64,000 bases of DNA, from NCBI RefSeq assembly GCF_003966715.1, contig NZ_AP018907.1:3088001-3152000 (forward strand), written 5' to 3'. The position numbers were made by a program, and so were the translations under genes. This document shows positions 50,851 to 59,090 of this stretch, in pieces (the stretch's first letter is position 1; each line of letters begins with the position of its first letter). This stretch comes from Blastochloris tepida (lineage in GTDB: Bacteria > Pseudomonadota > Alphaproteobacteria > Rhizobiales > Xanthobacteraceae). The notes below the pieces were generated by a model. It searched no databases and was not told where the DNA came from. It saw only the letters and a list, made by a program, of their open reading frames with translations.

Positions 50851-50892
50851 GACGGGTCGCCCGCTGAACCCGCGGCGACAGATCGATCTCCG

Positions 50893-50929
50893 AAATGGCC
50901 GGGCCTCGTCCCGGCCATTTTGCTTTTGC
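50893..50929 (+). terminator. Rho-independent terminator of ubiTUV
   Basis: AAATGGCCGGG-CCTCGT-CCCGGCCATTT, an eleven-pair stem with six-base loop, followed by TGCTTTTG. Stem, loop and T-rich tail are all present. Confidence 0.85.
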
Positions 50930-50947
50930 CTGACGCGCGGACGCATT

Positions 50948-50979
50948 CCACACTTGTGTTGACTTCAACACTTGTGTGG
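50948..50979. promoter_or_regulatory. Palindromic operator upstream of hicAB
   Basis: CCACAC-TT-GTGTTGA-CT-TCAACAC-TT-GTGTGG is a 32-base dyad in which only the three TT/CT spacers break symmetry. A -35-like TTGACT (50959-50964) sits in its centre, so a bound repressor would block transcription. HicB proteins with helix-turn-helix domains usually repress their own operon in this way. Confidence 0.75.
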
Positions 50980-50993
50980 AACACTCTAATTTC

Positions 50994-51182
50994 GTGAACA
51001 CGCAAGAGTTCCGAAAGTGGCTGGCTGCCCAGGGCTGCACCTTCGAGACCAAGAAGGGCGGCTCGGGACATCTCATCGTCCGCCGCGGCGACCGCAAATC
51101 CGAACTGCCGATGCACGGCGGGCGCAAGGAGCTCGGCACGGGCCTCGTCAACGCGATCAAGAAGCAGTTGGGGTTGAAATGA
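50994..51182 (+). CDS. hicA: HicA-type mRNA interferase toxin
   Basis: 62 residues. It begins MNTQEFRKWLAAQGCTFETK and continues GGSGHLIVRRGDRKSELPMH, where the His of GHL is the likely catalytic residue of the double-stranded RNA-binding-like fold. It ends KELGTGLVNAIKKQLGL. HicA cleaves mRNA and stops translation unless bound by HicB. GTG at 50994 fits the family start (MxSxEFxxWL); GTG at 50976 would add six residues and lies within the operator. Confidence 0.88.
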   Translation: MNTQEFRKWLAAQGCTFETKKGGSGHLIVRRGDRKSELPMHGGRKELGTGLVNAIKKQLGLK

Positions 51183-51604
51183 TGCTCGAATACGGGATCA
51201 GGCTCACGCCCGACGACAACGGCACCCTTCTGGTGACCTGTCCGCAGCTTCCAATCGTCGCCACCTTCGGCGAGACCGAAGACGACGCCCGCCGGCACGC
51301 CGCCGAGGCGATCGAGACCGCCCTCGCCAGCATGATTGACGACGGCGAGCCGGTCCCCCGGCCCGTTCTTCAGGAAGATGTCACCATCCGCCTGCCGATG
51401 ATGACCACGCTGAAGGTCAATCTCTATTGGGCGTTGGCGGATGCCGGCATCACTCGCGCCGAACTGGCGCGCCGACTGGGCTGGAAGCGCGAGTCGGTCG
51501 ACCGGCTGTTCCGGCTCAACCACCGCTCCCGGCTGGAGCAGATCGAGGCGGCTTTCCAGGCGCTCGACCGCGCGCTGGAGGTCGAGGTCCGGCCGGCTGC
51601 GTGA
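51179..51604 (+). CDS. hicB: HicB-type antitoxin with C-terminal helix-turn-helix
   Basis: 141 residues. The N-terminal HicB fold (2-70: LEYGIRLTPDDNGTLLVTCP, ETEDDARRHAAEAIETALAS) has the degenerate RNase H shape that covers HicA. The C-terminus (about 82-135) is an XRE-like helix-turn-helix (LYWALADAGITRAELARRLG, WKRESVDRLFRLNHRSRLEQ). Overlaps hicA by four bases (ATGA), the usual toxin-first order for hicAB. The DNA-binding part presumably acts on the dyad at 50948-50979. Confidence 0.9.
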   Translation: MMLEYGIRLTPDDNGTLLVTCPQLPIVATFGETEDDARRHAAEAIETALASMIDDGEPVPRPVLQEDVTIRLPMMTTLKVNLYWALADAGITRAELARRLGWKRESVDRLFRLNHRSRLEQIEAAFQALDRALEVEVRPAA

Positions 51605-51784
51605 GGCCGCCCGCAGGCCGTTTCGGCTGATGCAGCGTCGCACGTCCGCCTCTCGCCCCGGGGCAAAAAACGTCCCGGTTGCGACTTTGCGTGCACTCAA
51701 GCCCGTGCCAGATTGCGCTTCCGTGATTGAACCAAATCTGCGGCTCGCGCGTCCAACCTGCGAGCGGACGACATCGGAGCTTGC

Positions 51785-52345
51785 ATGACGGCGAGTTCGG
51801 ACGAGGCGCTCATCCTGAGGATCGCCAATGGCGACCGGATGGCCATGCAGGTGCTGTTCGCCCGGCATCAGGTCAAGGTGTTCCGGTTCGTCCTGCGGCT
51901 GATCGGCAACGAGGCCGCGGCGGAGGACGTGATCAGCGAGGTGTTTCTCGACGTGTGGCGTAATGCCGGCCGCTTCGAGGCGCGCTCCAGCGTCTCGACC
52001 TGGCTCTTGGCCATCGCCCGCAACAAGGCCTACTCGGCGCTGCGGCGCCCCAGGTCGGAAGAGCTGGACGAGGCCAAGGCCGAGACGATCGAGGATACCG
52101 GCGATGACCCCGAAGTCGCTGCCCAGAAACGGGACAAGAGCGAGCTGCTTCGCGACTGCATCCAGCGGCTGTCGGTGGATCATCGCGAAGTGATCGATCT
52201 GGTCTACTACCATGAGAAAACGATCGAGGAGGTCGCCGAGATCGTCGGAATTCCGGAGAGCACCGTCAAGACGCGCATGTTCTATGCGCGCCGGAAGCTC
52301 TCCGAAATGCTGCAGGCGGCCGGAATCGATAGGGGTTGGCCATGA
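51785..52345 (+). CDS. ECF-type RNA polymerase sigma factor
   Basis: 186 residues. Region 2 (about 20-90: LFARHQVKVFRFVLRLIGNE, AEDVISEVFLDVWRNAGRFE) and region 4 (about 120-175: LRDCIQRLSVDHREVIDLVY, EEVAEIVGIPESTVKTRMFY) are intact, with no extra domains. Controlled by the overlapping anti-sigma gene (ATGA). Target promoters unknown; it probably also transcribes its own operon. The subtilase gene that follows marks a rarely described type of ECF locus. Confidence 0.92.
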   Translation: MTASSDEALILRIANGDRMAMQVLFARHQVKVFRFVLRLIGNEAAAEDVISEVFLDVWRNAGRFEARSSVSTWLLAIARNKAYSALRRPRSEELDEAKAETIEDTGDDPEVAAQKRDKSELLRDCIQRLSVDHREVIDLVYYHEKTIEEVAEIVGIPESTVKTRMFYARRKLSEMLQAAGIDRGWP

Positions 52346-53010
52346 CCGGGTTGAAGGACGAGCGCGTCGCAATCGATGAGCTGTTGCCGTGGTACGCCAC
52401 CGGCCGGCTTCCTGCCGCCGAGGCCGCCCGCGTCGAGGCCGCGCTTCGCGCCGACCCCGAGCTTGCGCGCCGGCTCGATCTGGTCCGCGACGAGTTCGGC
52501 GAGACCATCCGGCTCAATGAGCGGCTCGGCGCCCCGTCCACCCACGCGATCGAGACGCTGTTCGCCAAGATCGACGCCGAGCCGAAATATCCCCTGGCGA
52601 CGCCGGGTGGTCTCGCCTCGCGCCTGTCGGAATGGCTGGCGGCGCTGGCGCCGCGCACGCTGGCGCTGGCGGTCACCGCCGCGGCGCTGGCGCTGGTGGT
52701 GCAGGCCGGCATCATCGGCTCGCTCTTGATCGAGGACCGGCCGGCGGGCTTTTCCACCGCGTCCGCCCCGACCGCCGAGCCGCAGGGCGGCAGCTTCGTC
52801 TTGGTCGGCTTCACCGAGACGGCCACCGCCGCCCAGGTGCTGGCGTTCCTGAAGGCCAATAATGCCGTCATCGTCGATGGTCCGCGCGCCGGCGGCCTGT
52901 TCAAGCTGCGCGTATCGGCCGAGCGGCTGCCGCCCGAGGATCTCGACAAGCGCGTCAAGCGCCTTGCCGCCGACCGCACGCTGGTGCGGCTGGCGGCACC
53001 GGTGCAGTAA
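52342..53010 (+). CDS. Membrane anti-sigma factor with propeptide-like periplasmic domain
   Basis: 222 residues. The cytoplasmic part (1-100) is helical (IDELLPWYATGRLPAAEAAR, VEAALRADPELARRLDLVRD), the shape of an anti-sigma domain but without the zinc-binding His/Cys set. A membrane helix is at about 106-130. The periplasmic part (about 151-219) has the strand-helix-strand-strand-helix-strand order SFVLVGF, TAAQVLAFLKAN, AVIVDGP, LFKLRVS, DLDKRVKRLAAD, TLVRLAAP. This order matches the N-terminal (prodomain-like) region of the neighbouring subtilase (VLVEVG, TPAQIAGIERRL and so on). ATG at 52342 overlaps the sigma stop. Confidence 0.78.
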   Translation: MTGLKDERVAIDELLPWYATGRLPAAEAARVEAALRADPELARRLDLVRDEFGETIRLNERLGAPSTHAIETLFAKIDAEPKYPLATPGGLASRLSEWLAALAPRTLALAVTAAALALVVQAGIIGSLLIEDRPAGFSTASAPTAEPQGGSFVLVGFTETATAAQVLAFLKANNAVIVDGPRAGGLFKLRVSAERLPPEDLDKRVKRLAADRTLVRLAAPVQ

Positions 53011-53083
53011 ATTCGCGTGGACCGACGCAACGTGTGACAGTGACGACCAGGGCAACGCGCGCCGAGACAGCGAGGAGATGGCG

Positions 53084-54637
53084 ATGTCCCGACCCCGAAT
53101 CCGTGCGCTTCGGCGCTCTGCCATTGTCGCCATCGCCGTGCTGGCCCTGATTGGCCGGGCCGGCGAGTCCGCCGCCCAGACCAACTACGAACGAGAGAAT
53201 CCCTTCTCGGGCCGGTCCGGCGGCCACAGCGGCGGCAGCAATGCCACGGGCGTGGCGATCGGCATCGGCGCGGCCTTGGCGATCGGCGCCCTGATCGCCG
53301 CCTCCCAGTCCCAGGCGGCAACGCGGCCGGGCGGCGAGGAGGACGATTGGCGCGGCAATGTGCGAGACAATCCGCCGCCGCGCTCGTTCCATCACACGCC
53401 CACGCCGCCGCCCAATCCGCCCTCCCCGCCGTCGTCCGCCGCTCCGCCGCAGGCGCCGCGCTTCACCGTCGCCCGCGGCGAGACCCGGTTCGTGCCCAAT
53501 GAGGTGCTGGTCGAGGTCGGCCGCGGCGTCACACCGGCCCAGATCGCGGGCATCGAGCGGCGGCTGAAGCTGGTCCGGCTGTCAGAGGAGACCTTCGTGC
53601 TGGCCGGCCGCACCCTCTATCGCTACCGCATTGCCGACGGCGCCAGCGTGCCGGCGGTGCTGGCGGCGCTGTCGCGCGAGCGGCGGGTCGCCTCCGCCCA
53701 GCCCAACTACCGTTTCAGCACCCCGCGCGCGACCTTCAAGCTGGCCGCGGCCGGCGGGTCCGCCGCGATCATCGACCCCTCGCTGCTCTATGCGCCGCGG
53801 GCGCTTCGCCTGCCGGAGGCGCATCAGGTGGCGCGCGGCGACAAGGTGCTGGTGGCATTGATCGATTCCGCCGTCGATCCGGCCCATCCGGAGCTTGCCG
53901 GGGCGCTCGCCAAGAGCCTCGATGTCACCGGCACCGACGGGACGGCGGCGCCGCACAGCCACGGCACCGGCATGGCCGGCGCGCTCGCCGCCCGCGCCCA
54001 GCTCGTCGGCGTCGCGCCTGGGGCCTCGCTCATCGCCATCACCGCCTTCCGGCCGGAGGGCGAGGGGGCCGGCGGCACCACCGTCACCGTGCTGCGGGGG
54101 CTCGATGTGGCGTTCGCGGAAGGCGCGCGGGTGGTCAATATGAGCTTCGCCGGCCCGAATGATGCGCTGCTGGGCCGGGCGCTGGCGGGCGCGCACGCGC
54201 GCGGCCTGATCCTGGTGGCGGCGGCCGGCAATGCCGGGCCGAAATCGCCGCCGCTCTATCCGGCGGCCGACCGCAACGTGATCGCCGTCACCGCCACCGA
54301 CGCCGACGACAAGGTGTTCGATCAGGCCAATCGCGGCCGCCACGTCACCATCGCCGCGCCGGGCGTCGATGTGCTGGTACCGGGGCCGGAGGGCGCCTAC
54401 GCCTTCACCTCGGGTACTTCGGTTGCCGCCGCCCATGTGTCGGGCGTGGTGGCGCTGATGCTGGAGCGCGACCCGACGCTCTCGGCCGACGCGGTGCGTG
54501 CCGCGCTCGCCGCCTCGGCGCGCGACCTCGGCCGCAAGGGCCGCGACGACGTCTATGGCGCGGGCGAGGCCGATGCCAACGCCGCCGTGCGGCAGTTCGA
54601 CAAGCGCACCGCCACGCCCGCCGTGCCGCAAAGATAG
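53084..54637 (+). CDS. S8-family (subtilisin-like) serine protease of an ECF operon
   Basis: 517 residues. Signal peptide (about 1-31). A Gly/Ser-rich segment with a second hydrophobic stretch (52-75), a Pro-rich linker (95-125), a prodomain-like region (about 138-210), and the S8 catalytic domain: Asp261 (VALIDSAVD), His293 (HSHGTGM), Asn383 (AAGNAG) and Ser446 (SGTSVAAAHVSG). It is therefore a secreted or membrane-tethered active subtilase. ATG at 53084 has GAGGAG at a six-base distance; ATG at 53078 is too close. 73 bases after the anti-sigma gene. Ends one base before the convergent folK gene. Confidence 0.9.
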   Translation: MSRPRIRALRRSAIVAIAVLALIGRAGESAAQTNYERENPFSGRSGGHSGGSNATGVAIGIGAALAIGALIAASQSQAATRPGGEEDDWRGNVRDNPPPRSFHHTPTPPPNPPSPPSSAAPPQAPRFTVARGETRFVPNEVLVEVGRGVTPAQIAGIERRLKLVRLSEETFVLAGRTLYRYRIADGASVPAVLAALSRERRVASAQPNYRFSTPRATFKLAAAGGSAAIIDPSLLYAPRALRLPEAHQVARGDKVLVALIDSAVDPAHPELAGALAKSLDVTGTDGTAAPHSHGTGMAGALAARAQLVGVAPGASLIAITAFRPEGEGAGGTTVTVLRGLDVAFAEGARVVNMSFAGPNDALLGRALAGAHARGLILVAAAGNAGPKSPPLYPAADRNVIAVTATDADDKVFDQANRGRHVTIAAPGVDVLVPGPEGAYAFTSGTSVAAAHVSGVVALMLERDPTLSADAVRAALAASARDLGRKGRDDVYGAGEADANAAVRQFDKRTATPAVPQR

Positions 54638-54638
54638 T

Positions 54639-55142
54639 CTACCTGCCTCGCCGCACGATGCCGCCGGTATCGAGTTCGGCCAGCGCGTCGCCCACCCGCC
54701 GGCCGGCGATCACCCGGTCGGGAGCAATCTCGGCCAGCGGCACCAGCACGAAGGCGCGCTCGAACAGCCTCGGGTGCGGCAGCACGAGGCCCGGCTCGTC
54801 GAGGTTCAAATCGTCATAGGCGAGAATGTCGATGTCGATCGGCCGCGGCCCCCAGCGCGGCCCGGCCTCGCGCACCCGGCCGAGCCGGCGCTCGACGCCC
54901 AGCGCCGTCTCCAGCAGCGCCCGCGGCGTCAGCGTGGTTTCCACCAGCGCGCAGCGATTGACGAACATCGGCTGGTCGATGAGACCCCAGGGCGGCGTCA
55001 GCCAGTCGGAGGAGACGCGCAGAGGGCGCACGCCGCCCTCCGCCAGCAGCACCAGCGCCCGGTCGAGCGTCGCCGGCACGTCGCCGAGATTGCCGCCAAG
55101 CCCGAGGATCGCCTCGACGGACCGCGGCGGGCTCTCCGTCAT
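54639..55142 (-). CDS. folK: 2-amino-4-hydroxy-6-hydroxymethyldihydropteridine pyrophosphokinase
   Basis: 167 residues. HPPK marks: LGLGGNLGDVPATLDRAL, SSDWLTPPWGLIDQPMFVN, RALLETALGVERRLGR, RWGPRPIDIDILAYDDL and LPHPRLFERAFVLVPL. The enzyme pyrophosphorylates the pterin before it meets p-aminobenzoate. Last gene of folP-folB-folK on the minus strand; one base between its start and the folB stop region (55144). Confidence 0.95.
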   Translation of the reverse strand: MTESPPRSVEAILGLGGNLGDVPATLDRALVLLAEGGVRPLRVSSDWLTPPWGLIDQPMFVNRCALVETTLTPRALLETALGVERRLGRVREAGPRWGPRPIDIDILAYDDLNLDEPGLVLPHPRLFERAFVLVPLAEIAPDRVIAGRRVGDALAELDTGGIVRRGR

Positions 55143-55143
55143 G

Positions 55144-55527
55144 TCAGGACCGCGAGCGGCGGCGCACCAGCGTCACGCCGACATCGGCGAACACCGCTTC
55201 CAGCGGCGCGTTGGGCTTGTGCACGGTGACGCGCACGCCCTCGAGCTTGGCGAAGGCGGCGAGCAAAGCATCGGCCACCGCAGCGGCGGCGGCCTCCACC
55301 AGCTTGAAGCGCCGGCTGCAGAAGGCGTCGCGCGCCACCTCGACGATCGTGTCGTAGGAGGCGGTGTCCTCCAGCCGGTCGCCGGCTGCGGCGGTGGAAA
55401 GGTCGAGCTCCAGCACCAGATCGAGCACGAAGCGCTGGCCGAGCTTGGCCTCGAAGGCATGGCAGCCGTGGAAGGCGTGCAGCGTCAGGCCGGTGATGAA
55501 CAGCCGGTCCCCGGCATGCCCGCTCAT
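55144..55527 (-). CDS. folB: Dihydroneopterin aldolase
   Basis: 127 residues. T-fold enzyme: FITGLTLHAFHGCHAFEAKL, GQRFVLDLVLELDLSTAAAG, TASYDTIVEVARDAF and VRVTVHKPNAPLEAVFADVG. Catalytic Glu in HAFHGCHAFEAKLGQ and Lys in VHKPNAP are present. It makes the hydroxymethyl-pterin used by FolK. ATG overlaps the folP stop by two bases (ATGA). An upstream extension of the frame is a shadow of folP. Confidence 0.94.
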   Translation of the reverse strand: MSGHAGDRLFITGLTLHAFHGCHAFEAKLGQRFVLDLVLELDLSTAAAGDRLEDTASYDTIVEVARDAFCSRRFKLVEAAAAAVADALLAAFAKLEGVRVTVHKPNAPLEAVFADVGVTLVRRRSRS

Positions 55528-56390
55528 CGCGCGGCCTCGAGGGCAGCGGCCACCCGCAGCGCCTGCACCGTCTCGAACACGTCGTGCACCCGCACGATGC
55601 GCGCGCCCGCTGCCACCGCCGCCAGATTGGCGGCGAGCGAGCCGCCAAGCCGCCGCTCGACCGCAGCCGGCGACACCGCGTCGATGAAGCGCTTGCGCGA
55701 CAGGCCGATCAGCAGCGGCCGGCCGAACACCGTGAATTCGGCGAGCCGGGCGATGGCGGTGAGGCTCTGGGCCGGCGTCTTGCCGAAGCCGATGCCGGGA
55801 TCGAGCACGATGCACTCCGGCCGGATGCCGGCGCGCGCGGCGATCTCCAGCGAGCGGTCGAAGAAGCGCTCAATGTCGGTGACGATGTCGATGTCGGGCT
55901 CGACCGTCTCGCGGTTGTGCATCACCACCACCGGCACGCCGTGCTCGGCGGCGACGCGGGCCATGTCGGGGTCGCGCTGCAGGCCCCACACGTCGTTGAG
56001 CATGGCCGCGCCGGCCTCCAGCGCGCGGGCGGCCACCGCAGCCTTCATGGTGTCGACCGACACCGGAATGCCGAGGCCGACCGCCGCCGGCAGCACCGGG
56101 GCGAGCCGCGCCCATTCCGCCTCGGCCGAGACCGGCTGGGCATCGCCATAGGGGCGGGTGGATTCAGCGCCGATGTCGAGAATGTCGGCGCCCTCCGCCT
56201 GGATCGCGCGGGCGCGGGTGCTGGCGGCGTCGGGCGTATCGAACCGGCCGCCATCCGAGAATGAATCGGGCGTGACGTTGAGGATGCCCATCACCAGCGG
56301 CCGGCGCGCGGCGAGCGCGCGGTCGAACCAGGACGAGTCGGCCGCCCGAACCGGCGGCGCTGCGGAACCGGGAGGGCAAGCAAGCGACAT
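55524..56390 (-). CDS. folP: Dihydropteroate synthase
   Basis: 288 residues. TIM barrel with MGILNVTPDSFSDGG (pyrophosphate/pterin binding), LDIGAESTRPYGDAQPVSAE, SVDTMKAAVAARALEAGAAM, LNDVWGL, VVVMHNRE and the pABA-site LLIGLSRKRFID and DPGIGFGK. Target of sulfonamides. ATG at 56390 gives the expected N-terminus; a longer frame overlaps the upstream gap. First gene of folP-folB-folK, with coupled start/stop overlaps. Confidence 0.96.
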   Translation of the reverse strand: MSLACPPGSAAPPVRAADSSWFDRALAARRPLVMGILNVTPDSFSDGGRFDTPDAASTRARAIQAEGADILDIGAESTRPYGDAQPVSAEAEWARLAPVLPAAVGLGIPVSVDTMKAAVAARALEAGAAMLNDVWGLQRDPDMARVAAEHGVPVVVMHNRETVEPDIDIVTDIERFFDRSLEIAARAGIRPECIVLDPGIGFGKTPAQSLTAIARLAEFTVFGRPLLIGLSRKRFIDAVSPAAVERRLGGSLAANLAAVAAGARIVRVHDVFETVQALRVAAALEAAR

Positions 56391-56483
56391 GGCGCCGCTT
56401 TGCGGCTCCCTCGCGCCGAAGTCAAGCGGCCGATAAGGACGAGACTCGGCCGCTGCCGCGCCGCCGCCCAAGCACGCGCCGTT

Positions 56484-56511
56484 TCCACTTTTTCGGCGAA
56501 TGCTCTAAGCG
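56484..56511. repeat. Family A repeat fragment (A6)
   Basis: TTTCCACTTTTTCGGCGAAT followed by GCTCTAAG keeps only the right half of the hairpin module. It lies seven bases before the meaB ATG. Confidence 0.6.
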
Positions 56512-56517
56512 AAGGGC

Positions 56518-57519
56518 ATGACGAACCTCGCCCGCTCATCCGAATCCGCCGGCATCGGCGCGCTGGTTTCCGGCGTGCGCGCCCGCAACCGCGCCGCGGT
56601 GGCCCGCGCCATCACGCTGGTCGAGTCCAAGAAGCCGGCCCATCAGGCCGAGGCGCGCGCGCTGCTGAAGGAGCTTCTGCCCTTCACCGGCCGGGCGATC
56701 CGGGTCGGCATCACCGGCGTGCCGGGCGTCGGCAAATCGACCACCATCGACGTACTGGGCAGCCACCTCACCGCCAAGGGCCACCGTGTCGCGGTGCTGG
56801 CGGTCGATCCGTCCTCGACCCGCACCGGCGGCTCGATCCTCGGCGACAAGACGCGCATGGTGAATCTGTCCGCCGACGACAACGCCTTCATCCGGCCCTC
56901 GCCCTCGGCCGGCACGCTGGGCGGCGTCGCCGCCAAGACCCGCGAGACCATGCTGGTGTGCGAGGCGGCGGACTACGACGTCATCCTGATCGAGACGGTG
57001 GGCATCGGCCAGTCGGAAACCGCGGTGGCCGACCTCACCGACACCTTCGTCGCGTTGATGCTGCCCGGTGCCGGCGACGAGCTGCAGGGCATCAAGAAGG
57101 GCCTCTTGGAGCTTGCCGACCTGATCGCCGTCAACAAGGCCGACGGCGACAATGTCGTGCGCGCCCGCGCCGCGGCGGCCGAGTACAAGGCGGCGCTGCA
57201 CATCCTCACCCCGGCGTCGACGGTGTGGCAGCCGCCGGTGATCACCTATTCGGCGGCGACCGGCGATGGGATCGCGCTTCTGTGGTCGCACATCCTCGAC
57301 CATCGGGCGAAGGCCGAGGCCGCCGGCGACCTGCAGGCGAAACGCCGGGCCCAGCAGGTCAAATGGATGTGGGCGATGGTCGACGACCGGCTGAAGGCGA
57401 AGATCCAGTCAGACCCCGCGGTGCGCGCCCGGGTGCCGGCGCTGGAGAAGGCGGTCGCCGAAGGCACCATGCCGGTGTCGCTCGCCGCCGAGGAGATCGC
57501 GGCGCTGCTGGGATTCTAG
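56518..57519 (+). CDS. meaB: Methylmalonyl-CoA mutase-associated GTPase MeaB
   Basis: 333 residues. G3E-type GTPase: [20 protein letters not shown] (Walker A), [48 protein letters not shown] and NKADGD. It protects and reloads B12-dependent methylmalonyl-CoA mutase. A C-terminal helical dimerisation arm (about 285-333) is present. The mutase genes are not in the window. Its stop TAG is also the start of a family A fragment (TAGAGCG). Confidence 0.95.
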   Translation: MTNLARSSESAGIGALVSGVRARNRAAVARAITLVESKKPAHQAEARALLKELLPFTGRAIRVGITGVPGVGKSTTIDVLGSHLTAKGHRVAVLAVDPSSTRTGGSILGDKTRMVNLSADDNAFIRPSPSAGTLGGVAAKTRETMLVCEAADYDVILIETVGIGQSETAVADLTDTFVALMLPGAGDELQGIKKGLLELADLIAVNKADGDNVVRARAAAAEYKAALHILTPASTVWQPPVITYSAATGDGIALLWSHILDHRAKAEAAGDLQAKRRAQQVKWMWAMVDDRLKAKIQSDPAVRARVPALEKAVAEGTMPVSLAAEEIAALLGF

Positions 57520-57682
57520 AGCGCTATCCGATCTGACCGCGTCATACGGTTTCCGGCTGATCAAGCCTTCGAGCCGTATTCCGATCGCCGAGAATCCCGT
57601 TATCGAGAATCTCTTGAGGACCTGGGGGGGTCGGCAAGACCGTTTCCGGTATCCCGAAGGGATCAACCACAAAGCCGTCTCA
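57517..57682. repeat. Family A fragment joined to a nearly complete family B repeat (B9)
   Basis: TAGAGCGCTATCCGATCTGA (57517-57536) resembles the outer module of family A. CATACGGTTTCCGGCTGATC to GATCAACCACAAAGCCGTCT is family B (57543-57682), with CGCCGAGAATCCC near 57588. The leading TAG ends meaB; the closing TCA is the complement of the stop of the next minus-strand gene. Confidence 0.8.
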
Positions 57683-58798
57683 CGCCGCGGACGGCGGGCG
57701 CACCGAGGGGTCGCGCACCTGCCAGAAGCGGATGATGCGGCCGGCGGTCTCGCGCGACATCTTGGTGTAGGCGTCGAACGCCTGGGCCAGCGCCGCCTCG
57801 GTGCTGCCGCGGTCGTCGCGCGCCCGCAGCACGTCGCGCAAAGCGAGCCAGCTGATGCCGTTGGCCTTGGCCACCACCACCAACGGATCGATCGTGTCGA
57901 GGTCGAACAGGCGCTTGGCCACGGCGAGGCCAAGGTCGCACATCAGACTGATGGTGGCGAGCACGTGGGCGGCCTGGCGGCGGCGAGCGAAATCGCGAAG
58001 CTGGCGCTCGTCGAGCCGGCCGTGGTCGCGCAGCGCCTGCACCTCCAGCATCGCCTGCGCCAGATCCGAGTCCTCGTCGAGCAGCAGCGCGGCGAAACGG
58101 TCGGCGGCGTCGTGGGCGGCGCGGCGGATGCGGCTGGCATCATGGAAGCAATGCGCCGCGTTGAGCTTGCGCACCACCGTCTCGGTGGCCTGGGCCAGCA
58201 GCGCCGGATAGCAGTCGTCGGGCAAATCCGGCCGGGTGCCGATCACCTCCTGCAGGTCGGAATCGCCCTTGGAACGGTCGATCAGCCGGTGGAAGCCGGC
58301 GCGGGAGAATCGGGCGCCGTCATTGGCCGCGACGACGCGGATAACCTCGTTATCGCCATGCTCCACCAGCGCGTCGGTGACGGCGGCGCCGAGCGTCTCG
58401 CGCCGGGCGATCGCCAGCATGTGCTCGCGGCCATGGTTCTCGACCACGCACACCAGATCCTCGTCGCGCAGCACCTGCGAATGCAGCAGCACCGGCTGGG
58501 CGACCTGGATGTCCGGATCGAGGGCGAGCCCGCGCACGATGCCGTGCGGCGCCTGCGGCAGGCGGGCGATCCGCTCCGACAATTCCGCCCGCGCCGCCGC
58601 CTCGATGTTGCTGACGAGACGCTGGAACACCGAATTGAACAGCGCGGCCTGTTCGTCGGTCAGGCTGGGCTCGGAAGAGATGAACAGGTCGGTCACGCTG
58701 CGCAGGGCATCGACGCGCTGGGTGTGGGAACTGCGGGTCAGCACCGAGTCGAGGTCGGCGAGCAGTGGAGCCTTGGCAGCGGACAATGACAGGGACAT
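57680..58798 (-). CDS. DUF2336 family protein
   Basis: 372 residues, almost wholly alpha-helical, without signal peptide or membrane segment. The DUF2336 pattern (LLADLDSVLTRSSHTQRVDA, RIARLPQAPHGIVRGLALDP, HGREHMLAIARRETLGAAVT) is reminiscent of HEAT-like repeats; the C-terminal third (RRQAAHVLATISLMCDLGLA, VAKANGISWLALRDVLRARD) is typical for the family. Common in alphaproteobacteria, function unknown. Transcribed divergently from gnnA. Its stop is formed at the edge of repeat B9. Confidence 0.8.
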   Translation of the reverse strand: MSLSLSAAKAPLLADLDSVLTRSSHTQRVDALRSVTDLFISSEPSLTDEQAALFNSVFQRLVSNIEAAARAELSERIARLPQAPHGIVRGLALDPDIQVAQPVLLHSQVLRDEDLVCVVENHGREHMLAIARRETLGAAVTDALVEHGDNEVIRVVAANDGARFSRAGFHRLIDRSKGDSDLQEVIGTRPDLPDDCYPALLAQATETVVRKLNAAHCFHDASRIRRAAHDAADRFAALLLDEDSDLAQAMLEVQALRDHGRLDERQLRDFARRRQAAHVLATISLMCDLGLAVAKRLFDLDTIDPLVVVAKANGISWLALRDVLRARDDRGSTEAALAQAFDAYTKMSRETAGRIIRFWQVRDPSVRPPSAA

Positions 58799-59090
58799 GG
58801 CACTCCACGCTGGATCGGAACTGGCTGGATCGGGACCGGCTAAATCGGGGCCGGTTGGATCGGACCTGGGTCAGCCAGCCACCCTAATCGCGGTCGCCGA
58901 ATAAAGAGTTACCGTAATGCCAAGGAAGGGGTGATTCGCCTGTCGCCAGCGGACGTTAGGGCAGCGCGATTGCAACCGGCACAACTCGTCGGATGCATAC
59001 GAAACCGGTAATGTGGCGCAACGAGTCGTGATCGCAAACGTGGCGAACCGGCCGGCTTCCTGTGTCGCGCCGCCGTTTCCAGCGTGTTAG
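58799..59090. other. Divergent gap between the DUF2336 and gnnA-like genes
   Basis: No gene recognised. It begins with short GGATCGG(A/G) direct repeats (58811-58865, four copies of roughly GGATCGGRCY/GGNCCGG) and has an AT-richer stretch at 58895-58925 (AATAAAGAGTTACCGTAATG). Confidence 0.4.
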
